Part shown: in pieces, positions 9,333 to 17,819 of the stretch
Layout: each line of letters begins with the position of its first letter
Position numbering within the stretch: position 1 is the stretch's first letter
Origin: an uncultured Acidobacteriota bacterium
GTDB taxonomy: Bacteria; Acidobacteriota; Vicinamibacteria; Vicinamibacterales; CAVVIG01
NCBI GenBank assembly: GCA_902825985.1
Contig: CADEDC010000058.1
Coordinates: forward strand, 1-37,258
Reading direction: 5' to 3'
Length of the DNA stretch: 37,258 nucleotides
Program-made: the position numbers and the translations under genes
Notes under the pieces: model-generated
Database searches by the model: none
What the model was told of the DNA's origin: nothing
The model's input: the letters and a program-made list of their open reading frames with translations, nothing else

Positions 9333-10955
9333 ATGACCCCTGCCGCGACGGACAAACCTGCCGGTGCCGCGACGCGCAGCTTCACGACGGTGTCCGGACG
9401 TCCGGTCGAGCGGCTCTACACCGACGCGGATCTGGCAGGAATCGATCCAGCGGCGGATATCGGCGAACCTGGGCAGTTTCCCTATACGCGCGGCATCCAT
9501 GCCTCCGGCTACGGCGGCAAGTTGTGGACGATGCGTCAGTTCGCCGGCTTCGGAACGCCCGAGGAAACCAACGGGCGTTACCAGCGGCTGCTCGCCGCCG
9601 GCGGCACCGGACTCAGCGTTGCCTTCGACCTGCCGACCTTGATGGGCCGGGATCCCGACCACCCCCTGTCGCTCGGCGAAGTGGGGAAGTGCGGCGTCAG
9701 CGTCGCGACGCTCGCCGACATGGAACAGCTGTTCGACGGCATCGCCCTCGCCGACGTGACGACGTCGATGACGATCAACTCGCCGGCGGCCGTCATCTTC
9801 GCGATGTATCTGGTCGTCGCCGAGAGGCAGCGGGCCGACTGGTCGCGGCTCTCCGGGACGATCCAGAACGACATTCTCAAGGAATTCATCGCGCAGAAGG
9901 AGTACATCTACCCGCCCCGCCCGTCGATGCGGCTGGTGACCGACACCTTCGCGTTCTGTGCGGCGCAGGTGCCGCGCTGGAACACGATTTCGGTCAGCGG
10001 CTACCACATCCGGGAGGCCGGGGCGACGGCGCTGCAGGAGCTGGCGTTCACACTGCGCGACGGGATCGAATACGTCCAGTGGGGCATCGATGCCGGGCTG
10101 GCGGTCGATGAGTTCGTCCCGCGGATCTCGTTCTTCTTCAACGCCCACAACGACTTCTTCGAAGAGATCGCGAAGTATCGCGCCGCCCGGAAGCTCTGGG
10201 CGACGGCAATGCGCGATCGCTTCGGCGCCCGCGAGGAGCGGTCGTGGAAGCTGCGGTTCCACACCCAGACCGCCGGCGTGTCGCTCACCGCCCAGCAGCC
10301 CTACAACAACGTCGTCCGGACGGCCATTCAGGCGCTGGCCGGGGTCCTCGGCGGCACGAATTCCCTGCACACCAACTCACTCGATGAGGCGTTCGCGCTG
10401 CCGACCGAACAGGCGGCGACGCTCGCCCTGCGGACGCAGCAGATCATCGCGCACGAGTCCGGGGTTGCCCACGTCGTCGATCCGTTCGGCGGGTCGTTCT
10501 TCGTCGAGCGGCTGACGAAGGACATGGAAGAGGGCGCCCTCGCCTACTTCGAGCGGATCGACCGGATGGGCGGGATGGTCGCGGCAATCGAAGCCGGGTT
10601 TCCCCAGCGCGAGATCGCCGAAAGCTCCTACCGGTTCCAGCAAGCGGTCGAACGGCGCGACGCCGTCATCGTCGGCGTCAACGATTTCACGCAGCCCCAG
10701 GAGACGCCGATCGCGACGCTCTATATCGACGAGTCGGCGACGACCCGGCAGCTGGAGCGGCTGGCGCGCGTCAAAGCGGTGCGCAGCGCGGCGCAGGTGG
10801 ACCGGACCCTGGCGGCCCTGCGCGCCGCCGCGGGAACGACGGCGAACCTGATGCCGCCGCTGCTCGACGCCGTCCGCGCCTACGCGACACTCGGTGAGAT
10901 CTGCGATACGCTCCGCGACGTGTGGGGCGAGTACGAGGAAACGCCGGTCGTGTGA
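9333..10955 (+). CDS. Methylmalonyl-CoA mutase-type acyl-CoA mutase, catalytic (large) subunit
   Basis: A 540-residue TIM-barrel catalytic subunit of a B12-dependent acyl-CoA mutase, lacking the fused B12 domain, which is encoded separately by the next gene. Conserved stretches include [29 protein letters not shown]-like DVTTSMTIN, and [14 protein letters not shown]. Positions matching the P. shermanii enzyme are Tyr60 (equivalent of Tyr89), Arg200 in PSMRL (Arg207) and His225 in SGYH (His244). Keeping Tyr and Arg favours methylmalonyl-CoA to succinyl-CoA. Isobutyryl-CoA and 2-hydroxyisobutyryl-CoA mutases substitute one or both. ATG 9333 is chosen over 9309 because of the TATAAT 7 nt upstream. 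The next gene follows after 51 nt. The chaperone GTPase MeaB is not in the window. Confidence 0.9.
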   Translation: MTPAATDKPAGAATRSFTTVSGRPVERLYTDADLAGIDPAADIGEPGQFPYTRGIHASGYGGKLWTMRQFAGFGTPEETNGRYQRLLAAGGTGLSVAFDLPTLMGRDPDHPLSLGEVGKCGVSVATLADMEQLFDGIALADVTTSMTINSPAAVIFAMYLVVAERQRADWSRLSGTIQNDILKEFIAQKEYIYPPRPSMRLVTDTFAFCAAQVPRWNTISVSGYHIREAGATALQELAFTLRDGIEYVQWGIDAGLAVDEFVPRISFFFNAHNDFFEEIAKYRAARKLWATAMRDRFGAREERSWKLRFHTQTAGVSLTAQQPYNNVVRTAIQALAGVLGGTNSLHTNSLDEAFALPTEQAATLALRTQQIIAHESGVAHVVDPFGGSFFVERLTKDMEEGALAYFERIDRMGGMVAAIEAGFPQREIAESSYRFQQAVERRDAVIVGVNDFTQPQETPIATLYIDESATTRQLERLARVKAVRSAAQVDRTLAALRAAAGTTANLMPPLLDAVRAYATLGEICDTLRDVWGEYEETPVV

Positions 10956-11006
10956 CGTGCGAGTTCCGCCGCCGGATTCGGATTGACCCGTTCCGATCAG
11001 CCACTC

Positions 11007-11453
11007 ATGACCAACGATCAACAGCCTGTCGCCCGAACCATCCGTGTCGTGATCGCGAAGCCCGGCCTCGACGGACACGACCGCGGCGCGAAGGTGATTG
11101 CCCGGGCCCTGCGCGATGCCGGCATGGAGGTCATCTATACCGGCCTGCGGCAGACACCCGAGCAGATTGTCTCGGCCGCACTGCAGGAGGATGCCGACGT
11201 CATCGGGCTCTCCATCCTGTCCGGTGCGCACAATCACATCGCCCCGCGGCTCATGCAGCTGCTGCACGACCGGCAGATGGACGACGTGCTGGTAGTGATG
11301 GGCGGCATCATCCCCGACGTCGACGTGCCGAACCTGAAGGCGCTGGGGATTCAGGGCGTCTTTCCTCCCGGCACCTCGATGCAGGCGATCGTCGACTTCA
11401 TCCGATTGCACGTTCGCGCGCTCGAGCCGGAAAGCAGTGGCCGGCAGGGCTGA
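11007..11453 (+). CDS. Cobalamin-binding small subunit of acyl-CoA mutase
   Basis: A 148-residue stand-alone B12-binding domain. It carries the DxHxxG signature as DGHDRG, with His24 the expected lower axial cobalt ligand. The S-x-L site follows in GLSILSGAH, and the GG of VVMGGIIPD closes the nucleotide-tail pocket. It pairs with the catalytic subunit directly upstream to make the active adenosylcobalamin enzyme. ATG 11007 is preferred to a TTG at 10983, since homologous proteins begin shortly before the [17 protein letters not shown] strand. The gene probably shares a transcript with the large subunit. Length is normal for a detached B12 domain of about 130-150 residues. Confidence 0.93.
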   Translation: MTNDQQPVARTIRVVIAKPGLDGHDRGAKVIARALRDAGMEVIYTGLRQTPEQIVSAALQEDADVIGLSILSGAHNHIAPRLMQLLHDRQMDDVLVVMGGIIPDVDVPNLKALGIQGVFPPGTSMQAIVDFIRLHVRALEPESSGRQG

Positions 11454-11459
11454 GGGCGG

Positions 11460-11465
11460 TATACT
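11460..11465 (+). promoter_or_regulatory. -10-like element before response regulator
   Basis: TATACT lies 30 nt upstream of GTG 11496 and just after the mutase small-subunit stop. It would give a leader of about 24 nt and separate expression of the response regulator from the mutase genes. Confidence 0.35.
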
Positions 11466-11495
11466 CCCGGAAGGGTTCAGGCCGATAACACCAAG

Positions 11496-12497
11496 GTGGC
11501 ACATCATCTTCTGCTCGCCGACGACAGCGTCACGATTCAGCGGGTCATCAAGCTGACATTCGCGGACGAGGACGTCGAAGTCGTGACGGTCGGAGACGGC
11601 AATCAGGCGGTGGCGGCCATCGACCGACAGCCGCCGGACATCGTGCTGGCCGATGTCGCGATGCCCGGACGCTCCGGTTACGAAGTCGCGCAGCACATCC
11701 GGATGTCCCCGCGCCTGGCGCACATCCCGGTCCTGCTGCTGACCGGCGCCTTCGAACCGATCGACGAAGCGCGTGCCTCCGAGGTGGGCTGTGACGGCGT
11801 GCTCGCGAAGCCGTTCGAACCCGACGTCGTCGTGTCACGGGTGAAGGAGCTGCTGGCGCGACCGCGCAGTGTCGCCCCCGTCCCGGTGCTCGCGGCCGTC
11901 GCGTCGAGCGGCCCGTTCAAGGCGCCGTCGGCACCGGCCGGCGCGATGGTGGCGGCGCCGCCCGCCGGGGTGCCGGCGCCGCTGATGTTTCCGGTGAAGG
12001 AGCCGACGGCGGCGGCCGCGGTCATCGATACCGCCGCGCCCGCGGCGTTGGTCGAACCGACGGCGCCGGCGCGGCAGAATCCTGCCGATGTCGATGCCTA
12101 CTTCGACCGTCTGGATCAGGCCTTCGCCACGCTCGCGTTGACGCCGCGGACTTCGACACCCGCGCCAGTCGAGTCCAGCGAGGCGGCGGCCGCGGCACCG
12201 ACGCTCAGCGAAGCGTTCGCCGGGCTGGCGACCGGGCCTGCCGCCGTCGAACCGCCTGCCGCCGTCGAACCCGCCGCCGCACCGGCGGCCTCGCCCTGGA
12301 GCGGCGCCCCGGCCGTCGCCGGCCCGAGTCCGGTCACCACCGTGCCGGCGACCAGCGACGCCCAGATCGAACAGATCGTCGATCGCGTCATCGAGAGGCT
12401 CACCGCCCGGCTCGGCGTCCCCCTGTCGGAGGTCGTCGCGACGGTTGCCGAGCGGCTCGTGCGCGACGAAATCAGCCAGATCAAGAAGCGCGTCTGA
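11496..12497 (+). CDS. Response regulator with Ala/Pro-rich linker and helical C-terminus
   Basis: A 333-residue protein starting at GTG 11496. Residues 1-120 form a receiver domain with the acidic pair Asp9-Asp10, phospho-acceptor Asp53 (LADVAMPG), Thr83 and Lys105 (AKPFEP), so phosphotransfer competence looks intact. Residues about 125-285 are Ala/Pro-rich and low-complexity, interrupted by the conserved-looking segment ADVDAYFDRLDQAFATLAL. The last 45 residues are predicted helical (QIEQIVDRVIERLTARLG, then AERLVRDEISQIKKRV), with no recognisable DNA-binding or enzymatic domain. It is therefore more likely a protein-interaction output than a classical transcription factor. No histidine kinase lies in the window. 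A -10-like TATACT sits upstream. Confidence 0.85.
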   Translation: MAHHLLLADDSVTIQRVIKLTFADEDVEVVTVGDGNQAVAAIDRQPPDIVLADVAMPGRSGYEVAQHIRMSPRLAHIPVLLLTGAFEPIDEARASEVGCDGVLAKPFEPDVVVSRVKELLARPRSVAPVPVLAAVASSGPFKAPSAPAGAMVAAPPAGVPAPLMFPVKEPTAAAAVIDTAAPAALVEPTAPARQNPADVDAYFDRLDQAFATLALTPRTSTPAPVESSEAAAAAPTLSEAFAGLATGPAAVEPPAAVEPAAAPAASPWSGAPAVAGPSPVTTVPATSDAQIEQIVDRVIERLTARLGVPLSEVVATVAERLVRDEISQIKKRV

Positions 12498-12515
12498 GCT
12501 CGGCCCTTGCGACAC

Positions 12516-12541
12516 CTCGTGATCGTGACTACGATCACGGG
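12516..12541. promoter_or_regulatory. Dyad directly upstream of valS start
   Basis: CGTGATCGT (12518-12526) and ACGATCACG (12531-12539) are perfect 9-bp arms around a GACT loop. The stem extends to 12516/12541 through one G-T and one C-G pair. It ends immediately before ATG 12542. It could be a terminator for the response-regulator gene or an operator for valS. Confidence 0.5.
12530..12535 (+). promoter_or_regulatory. -10-like element before valS, possible leaderless start
   Basis: TACGAT ends 7 nt before the A of ATG 12542, the same spacing as at 1312 and 9321. It lies within the loop and 3' arm of the dyad, so a dyad-binding repressor would block it. Confidence 0.4.
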
Positions 12542-15169
12542 ATGTCCACGCCGCCGACACCGCTCACCGGCCTGAACCCGGCGCAGCTCCAGCTTCCCGA
12601 CAAGCCCGCGCTCGAAGGACTCGAGGCCAAGTGGATCCCGCGCTGGGAAGCGGACGGGGTGTACCGCTTCGACGGGTCGCGGCCGCGTCACGAGGTCTAC
12701 GCGATCGACACGCCACCGCCGACGGTGAGCGGATCGCTGCACGTCGGCCACGTGTTCTCGTACACCCACACCGACCTCATCGCCCGCTTCCAGCGGATGC
12801 GCGGCATGGCAGTCTTCTATCCGATGGGCTGGGACGACAACGGCCTGCCGACCGAGCGGCGCGTGCAGAACTACTATGGCGTCCGCTGCGATCCGTCGTT
12901 GCCGTACGATCCGCACTTCCAGGTTCCCGAAGCGACCGCCGCGGGGGCCAGGAAACCGGCGCCGATCTCGGTATCGCGACCGAACTTCATCGAGCTGTGC
13001 ACCCGTCTCACCACCGAGGACGAGAAGGCGTTCGAGGACCTGTGGAAGCATCTCGGCCTGTCGGTCGACTGGTCGATGACCTACGCGACGATCGGCAGGC
13101 AGGCGCAGCGGGTGTCGCAGATCGCGTTCCTCCGCCTGCTGCAGCGCGGCCTGGCCTATCAAGTGGAAGCGCCGACGCTGTGGGACATCGACTTCCGGAC
13201 GGCGGTGGCGCAGGCCGAGCTCGAGGACCGCGAGCAGCCGGGCGCGTACCACCGCCTGCGGTTCGCCCGTCCCGACGGCCCGCCGATCGACATCGAGACG
13301 ACGCGCCCCGAACTCGTCGCGGCGTGCGTCGCGCTCGTCGCGCATCCGGATGACGAACGCTACAAGCCGGTGTTCGGTACCGACGTCGTCACGCCGCTGT
13401 TCGGCGTCCGCGTGCCGGTGCTGGCGCATCCGCTGGCCGATCCGGCCAAGGGCAGCGGCATCGCGATGATCTGCACGTTCGGCGACGTCACCGACGTCAC
13501 GTGGTGGCGCGAACTGGGCTTGCCGGTCCGGGCGATCGTCAAGCCGGATGGCACCCTGCGCGACGTCCCGTGGGGCGCCCGCGGCTGGGAGTCGGTCGAT
13601 GTGGCGCGCGCGACGGCGGCCTACGCACCGCTCGTCGGTCTGTCGGTGTCCCGGGCGCGGACGAAGATCGTCGAGCTGCTGCAGGCGTCCGGCGAGATGA
13701 TCGGCGACGCCCGGCCGATCACCCACGCCGTGAAGTTCTTCGAGAAGGGCGACCGTCCGCTCGAAATCGTCACGAGCCGGCAGTGGTTCTTCAGGACGGT
13801 CGAGTTCCGCGACGCCCTGCTCAGGCGGGGCGCCGAGCTGCAGTGGCATCCGCCGTACATGCAGGCGCGCTTCGACAACTGGACCAACGGGTTGAACGGC
13901 GACTGGTGCGTCAGCCGTCAGCGCTTCTTCGGTGTCCCGTTCCCGGTCTGGTATCCGATCGCCGCCGACGGCGCGATCCAGTACGACCGTCCGATCACGC
14001 CGACCGAAGACCAGCTGCCGATGGATCCATCCACCGACGTGCCGGTCGGCTATCGCGCCGAACAGCGGGGCGTGCCGGGCGGGTTTGCCGGCGATCCGGA
14101 CGTGATGGATACCTGGGCGACCTCCTCCCTGTCGCCCCAGATCGCCTGCGGCTGGCCCGACAGGCCGGCACTGTTCGCGACGACGTTCCCGATGGATCTG
14201 CGTCCGCAGGCGCACGACATCATCCGGACGTGGCTGTTCTCGACCGTCTTGCGGGCCCAGCTCGAACATGACTCGCTGCCGTGGCGGCATGCCGCCATCT
14301 CCGGCTGGGTGCTCGACCCGGACCGCAAGAAGATGTCGAAGTCGAAGGGCAACGTCGTGACGCCGATGGCGCTGCTCGTCGAGCATGGCGCCGACGGCGC
14401 CCGCTACTGGGCGGCCAGCGGCCGGCCCGGCACCGATACGGCCTTCGACACGAATCAGATGAAGGTGGGGCGCCGCCTCGCCATGAAGCTGCTGAATGCG
14501 TCGCGCTTCGCCCTCGGCACGGTGGAACCGCGCGGGCCGATCAGTGCGCCGGTCGATCGCGCGATGCTGCGCGCCCTCGCCGCGCTGATCGGCGAGGCGA
14601 CGGCGGCCTTCGAGGCCTACGACTATGCCCGCGCGCTGCAACGGACCGAGAGCTTCTTCTGGCGGTTCTGTGACGACTACCTCGAGCTCGTGAAGGGCCG
14701 CCGCTACGGCGACCAGAATCCGGCGGGCGCCGCCTCGGCGAACTCGGCGCTCATTGCCGCGCTGTCGGTGATGTTGCGGCTGCTGGCGCCGTTCCTGCCG
14801 TTCGTGACCGAAGAGGTGTGGTCGTGGTGGCAGCGCGGCTCGGTGCACAGGGCCGCGTGGCCGACCGCCGCCGAACTCGAGTCGCTGCTCGCCGACAACA
14901 CCGCCGCCACCGCGGCGCGCGACCAGGCGGCCTTCGCCTGGGCGACCGACGTGCTCTTCGAGGTCCGCAAGCAGCGATCGGAAGCCAAGCAGCCGCTGAA
15001 GGTGTCGATCACCAAGGTGACGATCACCACCGAGGCGGCGGCGGCCGATCTGATGCCGATCGTCGAAGCCGACCTCAAGTCGGCGTTGCGCGTCCAGCTC
15101 TTCGAGCTGGCCGCCGGCGAGCCGCGATCGTTCGTCGTGGCCGGATATGACAGTGCACCCATCGCCTGA
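12542..15169 (+). CDS. valS: Valine--tRNA ligase
   Basis: An 875-residue class I aminoacyl-tRNA synthetase that charges tRNA-Val. The HIGH-type motif is GSLHVGHV (HVGH at residues 67-70) and the KMSKS loop is KKMSKSKGN (KMSKS at 597-601). Between them lies the CP1 editing domain (TTRPELVAACVALVAHPDDERY), which clears Thr-tRNA-Val. The anticodon-binding helical domain follows (LRLLAPFLPFVTEEVWSWW). The sequence style (PPPTVSGSLHVGHVFSYTHTD, GWDDNGLPTERRVQ) is that of the actinobacterial/archaeal-like ValRS group. The C terminus ends without the long coiled coil of E. coli ValS (951 residues), which fits the shorter length. The 3' end overlaps nadC by 23 nt, so translation is probably coupled. 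Confidence 0.97.
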   Translation: MSTPPTPLTGLNPAQLQLPDKPALEGLEAKWIPRWEADGVYRFDGSRPRHEVYAIDTPPPTVSGSLHVGHVFSYTHTDLIARFQRMRGMAVFYPMGWDDNGLPTERRVQNYYGVRCDPSLPYDPHFQVPEATAAGARKPAPISVSRPNFIELCTRLTTEDEKAFEDLWKHLGLSVDWSMTYATIGRQAQRVSQIAFLRLLQRGLAYQVEAPTLWDIDFRTAVAQAELEDREQPGAYHRLRFARPDGPPIDIETTRPELVAACVALVAHPDDERYKPVFGTDVVTPLFGVRVPVLAHPLADPAKGSGIAMICTFGDVTDVTWWRELGLPVRAIVKPDGTLRDVPWGARGWESVDVARATAAYAPLVGLSVSRARTKIVELLQASGEMIGDARPITHAVKFFEKGDRPLEIVTSRQWFFRTVEFRDALLRRGAELQWHPPYMQARFDNWTNGLNGDWCVSRQRFFGVPFPVWYPIAADGAIQYDRPITPTEDQLPMDPSTDVPVGYRAEQRGVPGGFAGDPDVMDTWATSSLSPQIACGWPDRPALFATTFPMDLRPQAHDIIRTWLFSTVLRAQLEHDSLPWRHAAISGWVLDPDRKKMSKSKGNVVTPMALLVEHGADGARYWAASGRPGTDTAFDTNQMKVGRRLAMKLLNASRFALGTVEPRGPISAPVDRAMLRALAALIGEATAAFEAYDYARALQRTESFFWRFCDDYLELVKGRRYGDQNPAGAASANSALIAALSVMLRLLAPFLPFVTEEVWSWWQRGSVHRAAWPTAAELESLLADNTAATAARDQAAFAWATDVLFEVRKQRSEAKQPLKVSITKVTITTEAAAADLMPIVEADLKSALRVQLFELAAGEPRSFVVAGYDSAPIA

Positions 15170-16013
15170 CCGCTTGCGGCCGCTCGACCCGACGGCCTAT
15201 ACCGACCTGGTTCGCCGCGCCCTCGCCGAAGATGTCGGCAGTGGCGACGTGACGACGGACGCCACGGTGCCAGCGGCGCAGCTGGCGCACGGCATCTTCC
15301 TCGCGAAGCAGCCGTGCGTCCTGGCCGGCGAGGCGGTGGCTGGCGAGGTCTTCCGGCAGCTGGATCCGGCGACGGTCGTCGCCTTTGCCCGCCATGATGG
15401 GGAGAGCTGCCAGGCCGGCGACGTGATCGGCGAGGTCACCGGCCTGGCACGGACGCTACTCGTGGGCGAGCGGACCGCGCTCAACTTCCTGCAGCGGCTG
15501 TCCGGCATCGCCACGCACACCCGTCGGTTCGTCGACGCGGCCGGCGGCCGGATCACGATCCTCGACACCCGCAAGACCACGCCGACGTTGCGCGTGCTGG
15601 AGAAATACGCGGTGCGGGCCGGCGGTGGCACCAACCATCGTGCCGGTCTCTACGACGCCATTCTCATCAAGGACAACCACGTCCGCCTGGCCGGTGGCGT
15701 CGGCCCGGCGATTGCCCTGGTCCGCGCCCACGCGCCCGGGCTGACGGTGGAGGTCGAGGCGCAGCAGCTGGCGGACGTCGACGCGGCGCTGGCCGGCGGC
15801 GCCGACACGATCCTCGTGGACAACATGACGCTCGCCGACATCCGCGAAGCAGTGCGGCGCACACGCGGGATCGCACGGGTGGAAATCTCCGGCGGCGTGA
15901 CGCTGCCGAGGATGCCAGAGCTGGCGGCCACCGGGGCCGAGTACGTGTCGGCGGGGGCGCTGACCCATTCCGCCGCGGCGGTCGATATCAGCTTCGAGAT
16001 CGAGCCGCGCTGA
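15147..16013 (+). CDS. nadC: Nicotinate-nucleotide pyrophosphorylase (carboxylating)
   Basis: A 288-residue quinolinate phosphoribosyltransferase. It converts quinolinate and PRPP to nicotinate mononucleotide, CO2 and pyrophosphate in de novo NAD synthesis. Motifs seen: ALAEDVGSGDVTTDAT near the N terminus, ERTALNFLQRLSGIAT, the active-site stretch DTRKTTPTLRVLEKYAV with GGTNHR, LYDAILIKDNH, and the C-terminal EISGGVTLPRM and GAEYVSAGALTHS. Length is typical (about 280-300). ATG 15147 lies inside the valS 3' end, and birA begins 1 nt after the nadC stop, so valS-nadC-birA looks like one operon. nadA and nadB are not in the window. Confidence 0.96.
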   Translation: MTVHPSPDRLRPLDPTAYTDLVRRALAEDVGSGDVTTDATVPAAQLAHGIFLAKQPCVLAGEAVAGEVFRQLDPATVVAFARHDGESCQAGDVIGEVTGLARTLLVGERTALNFLQRLSGIATHTRRFVDAAGGRITILDTRKTTPTLRVLEKYAVRAGGGTNHRAGLYDAILIKDNHVRLAGGVGPAIALVRAHAPGLTVEVEAQQLADVDAALAGGADTILVDNMTLADIREAVRRTRGIARVEISGGVTLPRMPELAATGAEYVSAGALTHSAAAVDISFEIEPR

Positions 16014-16014
16014 G

Positions 16015-16854
16015 ATGCGGGAGCCGATCCGTCCGTCTGATCCGCTGCCCGCCGAGTTTGCGGCGGCGTTCGACGAACTGCGACCGCGGATGGGGCGGAT
16101 CGGCCACCACGTGCTGTTCTACGACAGCACCGGGTCCACGAACGATGTCGCCGCGTCGCTGGCGGCCCTCGACATGGCCGAAGGGGTGGTGGTCATCGCC
16201 GACACGCAGACCGCCGGACGCGGCCGGCGCGGCCGCCGCTGGTTCTCGCCGCCGGGGTCCGGCCTCTACGTCTCGCTGCTCCTGAATCCAGGCCGGGCCG
16301 CCGACCCGGCGCGAGCGACGGCCCTGCTGACGCTGACGGCCGGTGTCGCACTGGTCGACGGCGTGCGGGCGGCGACCGGACTGGCCCCGGAGCTCAAGTG
16401 GCCCAACGACCTGCTGGTCGGCCGCCGAAAACTCGCCGGCATCCTCGCGGAAGGGATCGCCGCGGGCGCCGGTGACGCGGCGTACGACAGCCTGCAGGTG
16501 GTGCTCGGGTTCGGCATCAATGTCAACCCTGCGGCCTATCCGGCGGATGTCAGCGCGCGCGCGACATCGCTCGAGAGCGAACTCGGGCGTTGCATCGACC
16601 GCGGGATGGTCTGCGCGCACGTTCTGGCGGCAATCGCCGCGCGCTATGCCGACCTCAGCGCCGGACGCGACGATGCTATTCTCGACGACTGGCGGCGCTG
16701 CGCGCCGGGCAGCCGGGGCGTCCGCGTCCGCTGGCAGGACGCCGCCGGCCCGCGGAGCGGGATCACTGCCGGGATCGACGAGACCGGCGCCTTGCTCGTC
16801 CAGGTGAACGATACGATCCAGCGACTGGTCGCCGGTGAAGTCCTGTGGGATTGA
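16015..16854 (+). CDS. birA: Biotin--[acetyl-CoA-carboxylase] ligase
   Basis: A 279-residue biotin protein ligase. It makes biotinyl-5'-AMP and transfers biotin to the carrier lysine of acyl-CoA carboxylases. The central domain shows STNDVAASL, the adenylate-binding motif GRGRRGRRWFSPPGSGLYVS and LKWPNDLLVGRRKLAGIL. The small C-terminal SH3-like domain follows (GVRVRWQDAAGP... GALLVQVNDTIQRLVAGEV). There is no N-terminal winged helix, so this is a monofunctional (class I) ligase and not a repressor like E. coli BirA. The start ATG 16015 is 1 nt after the nadC stop, implying coupled translation. The uncharacterised gene at 16862 follows 7 nt after its stop. Confidence 0.95.
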   Translation: MREPIRPSDPLPAEFAAAFDELRPRMGRIGHHVLFYDSTGSTNDVAASLAALDMAEGVVVIADTQTAGRGRRGRRWFSPPGSGLYVSLLLNPGRAADPARATALLTLTAGVALVDGVRAATGLAPELKWPNDLLVGRRKLAGILAEGIAAGAGDAAYDSLQVVLGFGINVNPAAYPADVSARATSLESELGRCIDRGMVCAHVLAAIAARYADLSAGRDDAILDDWRRCAPGSRGVRVRWQDAAGPRSGITAGIDETGALLVQVNDTIQRLVAGEVLWD

Positions 16855-16861
16855 TGCAGCC

Positions 16862-17617
16862 GTGAGCCCGGCCGAGTACGTCCGCGCCATCGAACACCAC
16901 ATCTGCCAGAAGAACGACGGTCACCTGATCCGTATCGTCGGGCCCTCCTTCGACGTCGTGTGCCGTTGGGAACGCGACGGGGTGCCGCTGAAGGTCGCCT
17001 TGCGAGGCATCGATCGCTACTTCGAGCGTTACTATCGTCAGGGGGCGAGGCGGCGGCCGGTGCGGGTCGAGTTCTGCGATACCGACGTGCTCGAGGTGTT
17101 CGACGAGTGGCGACGTGCGGTCGGCATCGCGGCGCGCGGCGCCGGTGAATCGACGCCGCGTTTCGGCGACGCCGCGCCGCCCGCCGCACCGGGCGGCGCC
17201 CTCGAGGATGCGGCGACCGGCGACCGTCACTCTCCATCGCTGCCGGCGCACCTCGAACGCGTCCTGTTGAAGCTGTCGAGCGCCCGCGCGCTGGGGCGGC
17301 TCGGCGCCGACATGGACGGTCTGCTCGACCGCGTTGCCGACGAACTCGACCGCTCGCGGACCCAGGCTCGCGGCCTGCGCGGCGAGCCGCGGCGCGCCTT
17401 GATCCAACGGTTGGCGGACATCGATCGCGCGCTGCTCGACGCCGCCCTGGCCGCCCTGTCCGATGGCGAACGCGCGGCGCTGGCCGGCGAGGCAGACGCC
17501 GAACTCGCCGGCTATCGCGTGCGCATGGCACCGGAGGCCTACGTGCGCGCGCACCAGCGTCTCATCGACCACCTGGTTCGCGAGCGCCACGGCCTGCCAG
17601 TGGTGAGCTTCGCGTAG
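16862..17617 (+). CDS. Conserved uncharacterised protein downstream of birA
   Basis: A 251-residue soluble protein, starting at GTG 16862. The N-terminal 90 residues (AEYVRAIEHHICQKNDGHLIRIVGPSFDVV ending in FCDTDVLEVFDEWRR) look like a compact ordered domain. It is rich in charged residues and includes the motif KVALRGIDRYFERYY. A variable Ala/Gly-rich stretch (about 95-125) leads to a helical, Arg/Leu-rich C-terminal half (about 130-250). I see no catalytic motif, signal peptide or membrane segment. It follows birA by 7 nt and is the last gene of the valS-nadC-birA run, so it is probably cotranscribed. I recall similar uncharacterised proteins in Acidobacteria but cannot assign a function. 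Confidence 0.8.
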   Translation: MSPAEYVRAIEHHICQKNDGHLIRIVGPSFDVVCRWERDGVPLKVALRGIDRYFERYYRQGARRRPVRVEFCDTDVLEVFDEWRRAVGIAARGAGESTPRFGDAAPPAAPGGALEDAATGDRHSPSLPAHLERVLLKLSSARALGRLGADMDGLLDRVADELDRSRTQARGLRGEPRRALIQRLADIDRALLDAALAALSDGERAALAGEADAELAGYRVRMAPEAYVRAHQRLIDHLVRERHGLPVVSFA

Positions 17618-17819
17618 GCGGGGCAGCTAGGGCGTGCTGGTCTCGAGTGTCCCAGCGGCCGCGTCCCGCCGGATTCCTGCGGGGCCATGGCGCTGAGCCC
17701 GTCAGAGACCCTCGCGATCCGGCGCGCTCAGTGGCGACGCGCTGCCGGCGTGGCATCGTGAACTTCTCGTAAAGACACGCACGCCACACCAACTACTTAC
17801 ACATCCGTCTGGTGGGTCG
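17618..17819. other. Intergenic region before the cytochrome pair
   Basis: 202 nt separating the birA operon from the cytochrome genes, long enough for a promoter. The last 60 nt are the most AT-rich part (ttctcgtaaag, then aactacttacacatcc). I find no confident -35/-10 pair, hairpin or tRNA here. Confidence 0.4.

Noticed and set aside
12116..14848. A 910-codon open frame on the minus strand opposite valS and the response regulator
   Set aside because: It is Arg/Gly/His-rich with no domain and lies opposite a textbook valS. Such frames arise from codon-position GC bias.
17618..17819. tRNA or small RNA in the gap before the cytochrome genes
   Set aside because: No cloverleaf arms, TTCGA loop or strong hairpin could be found.
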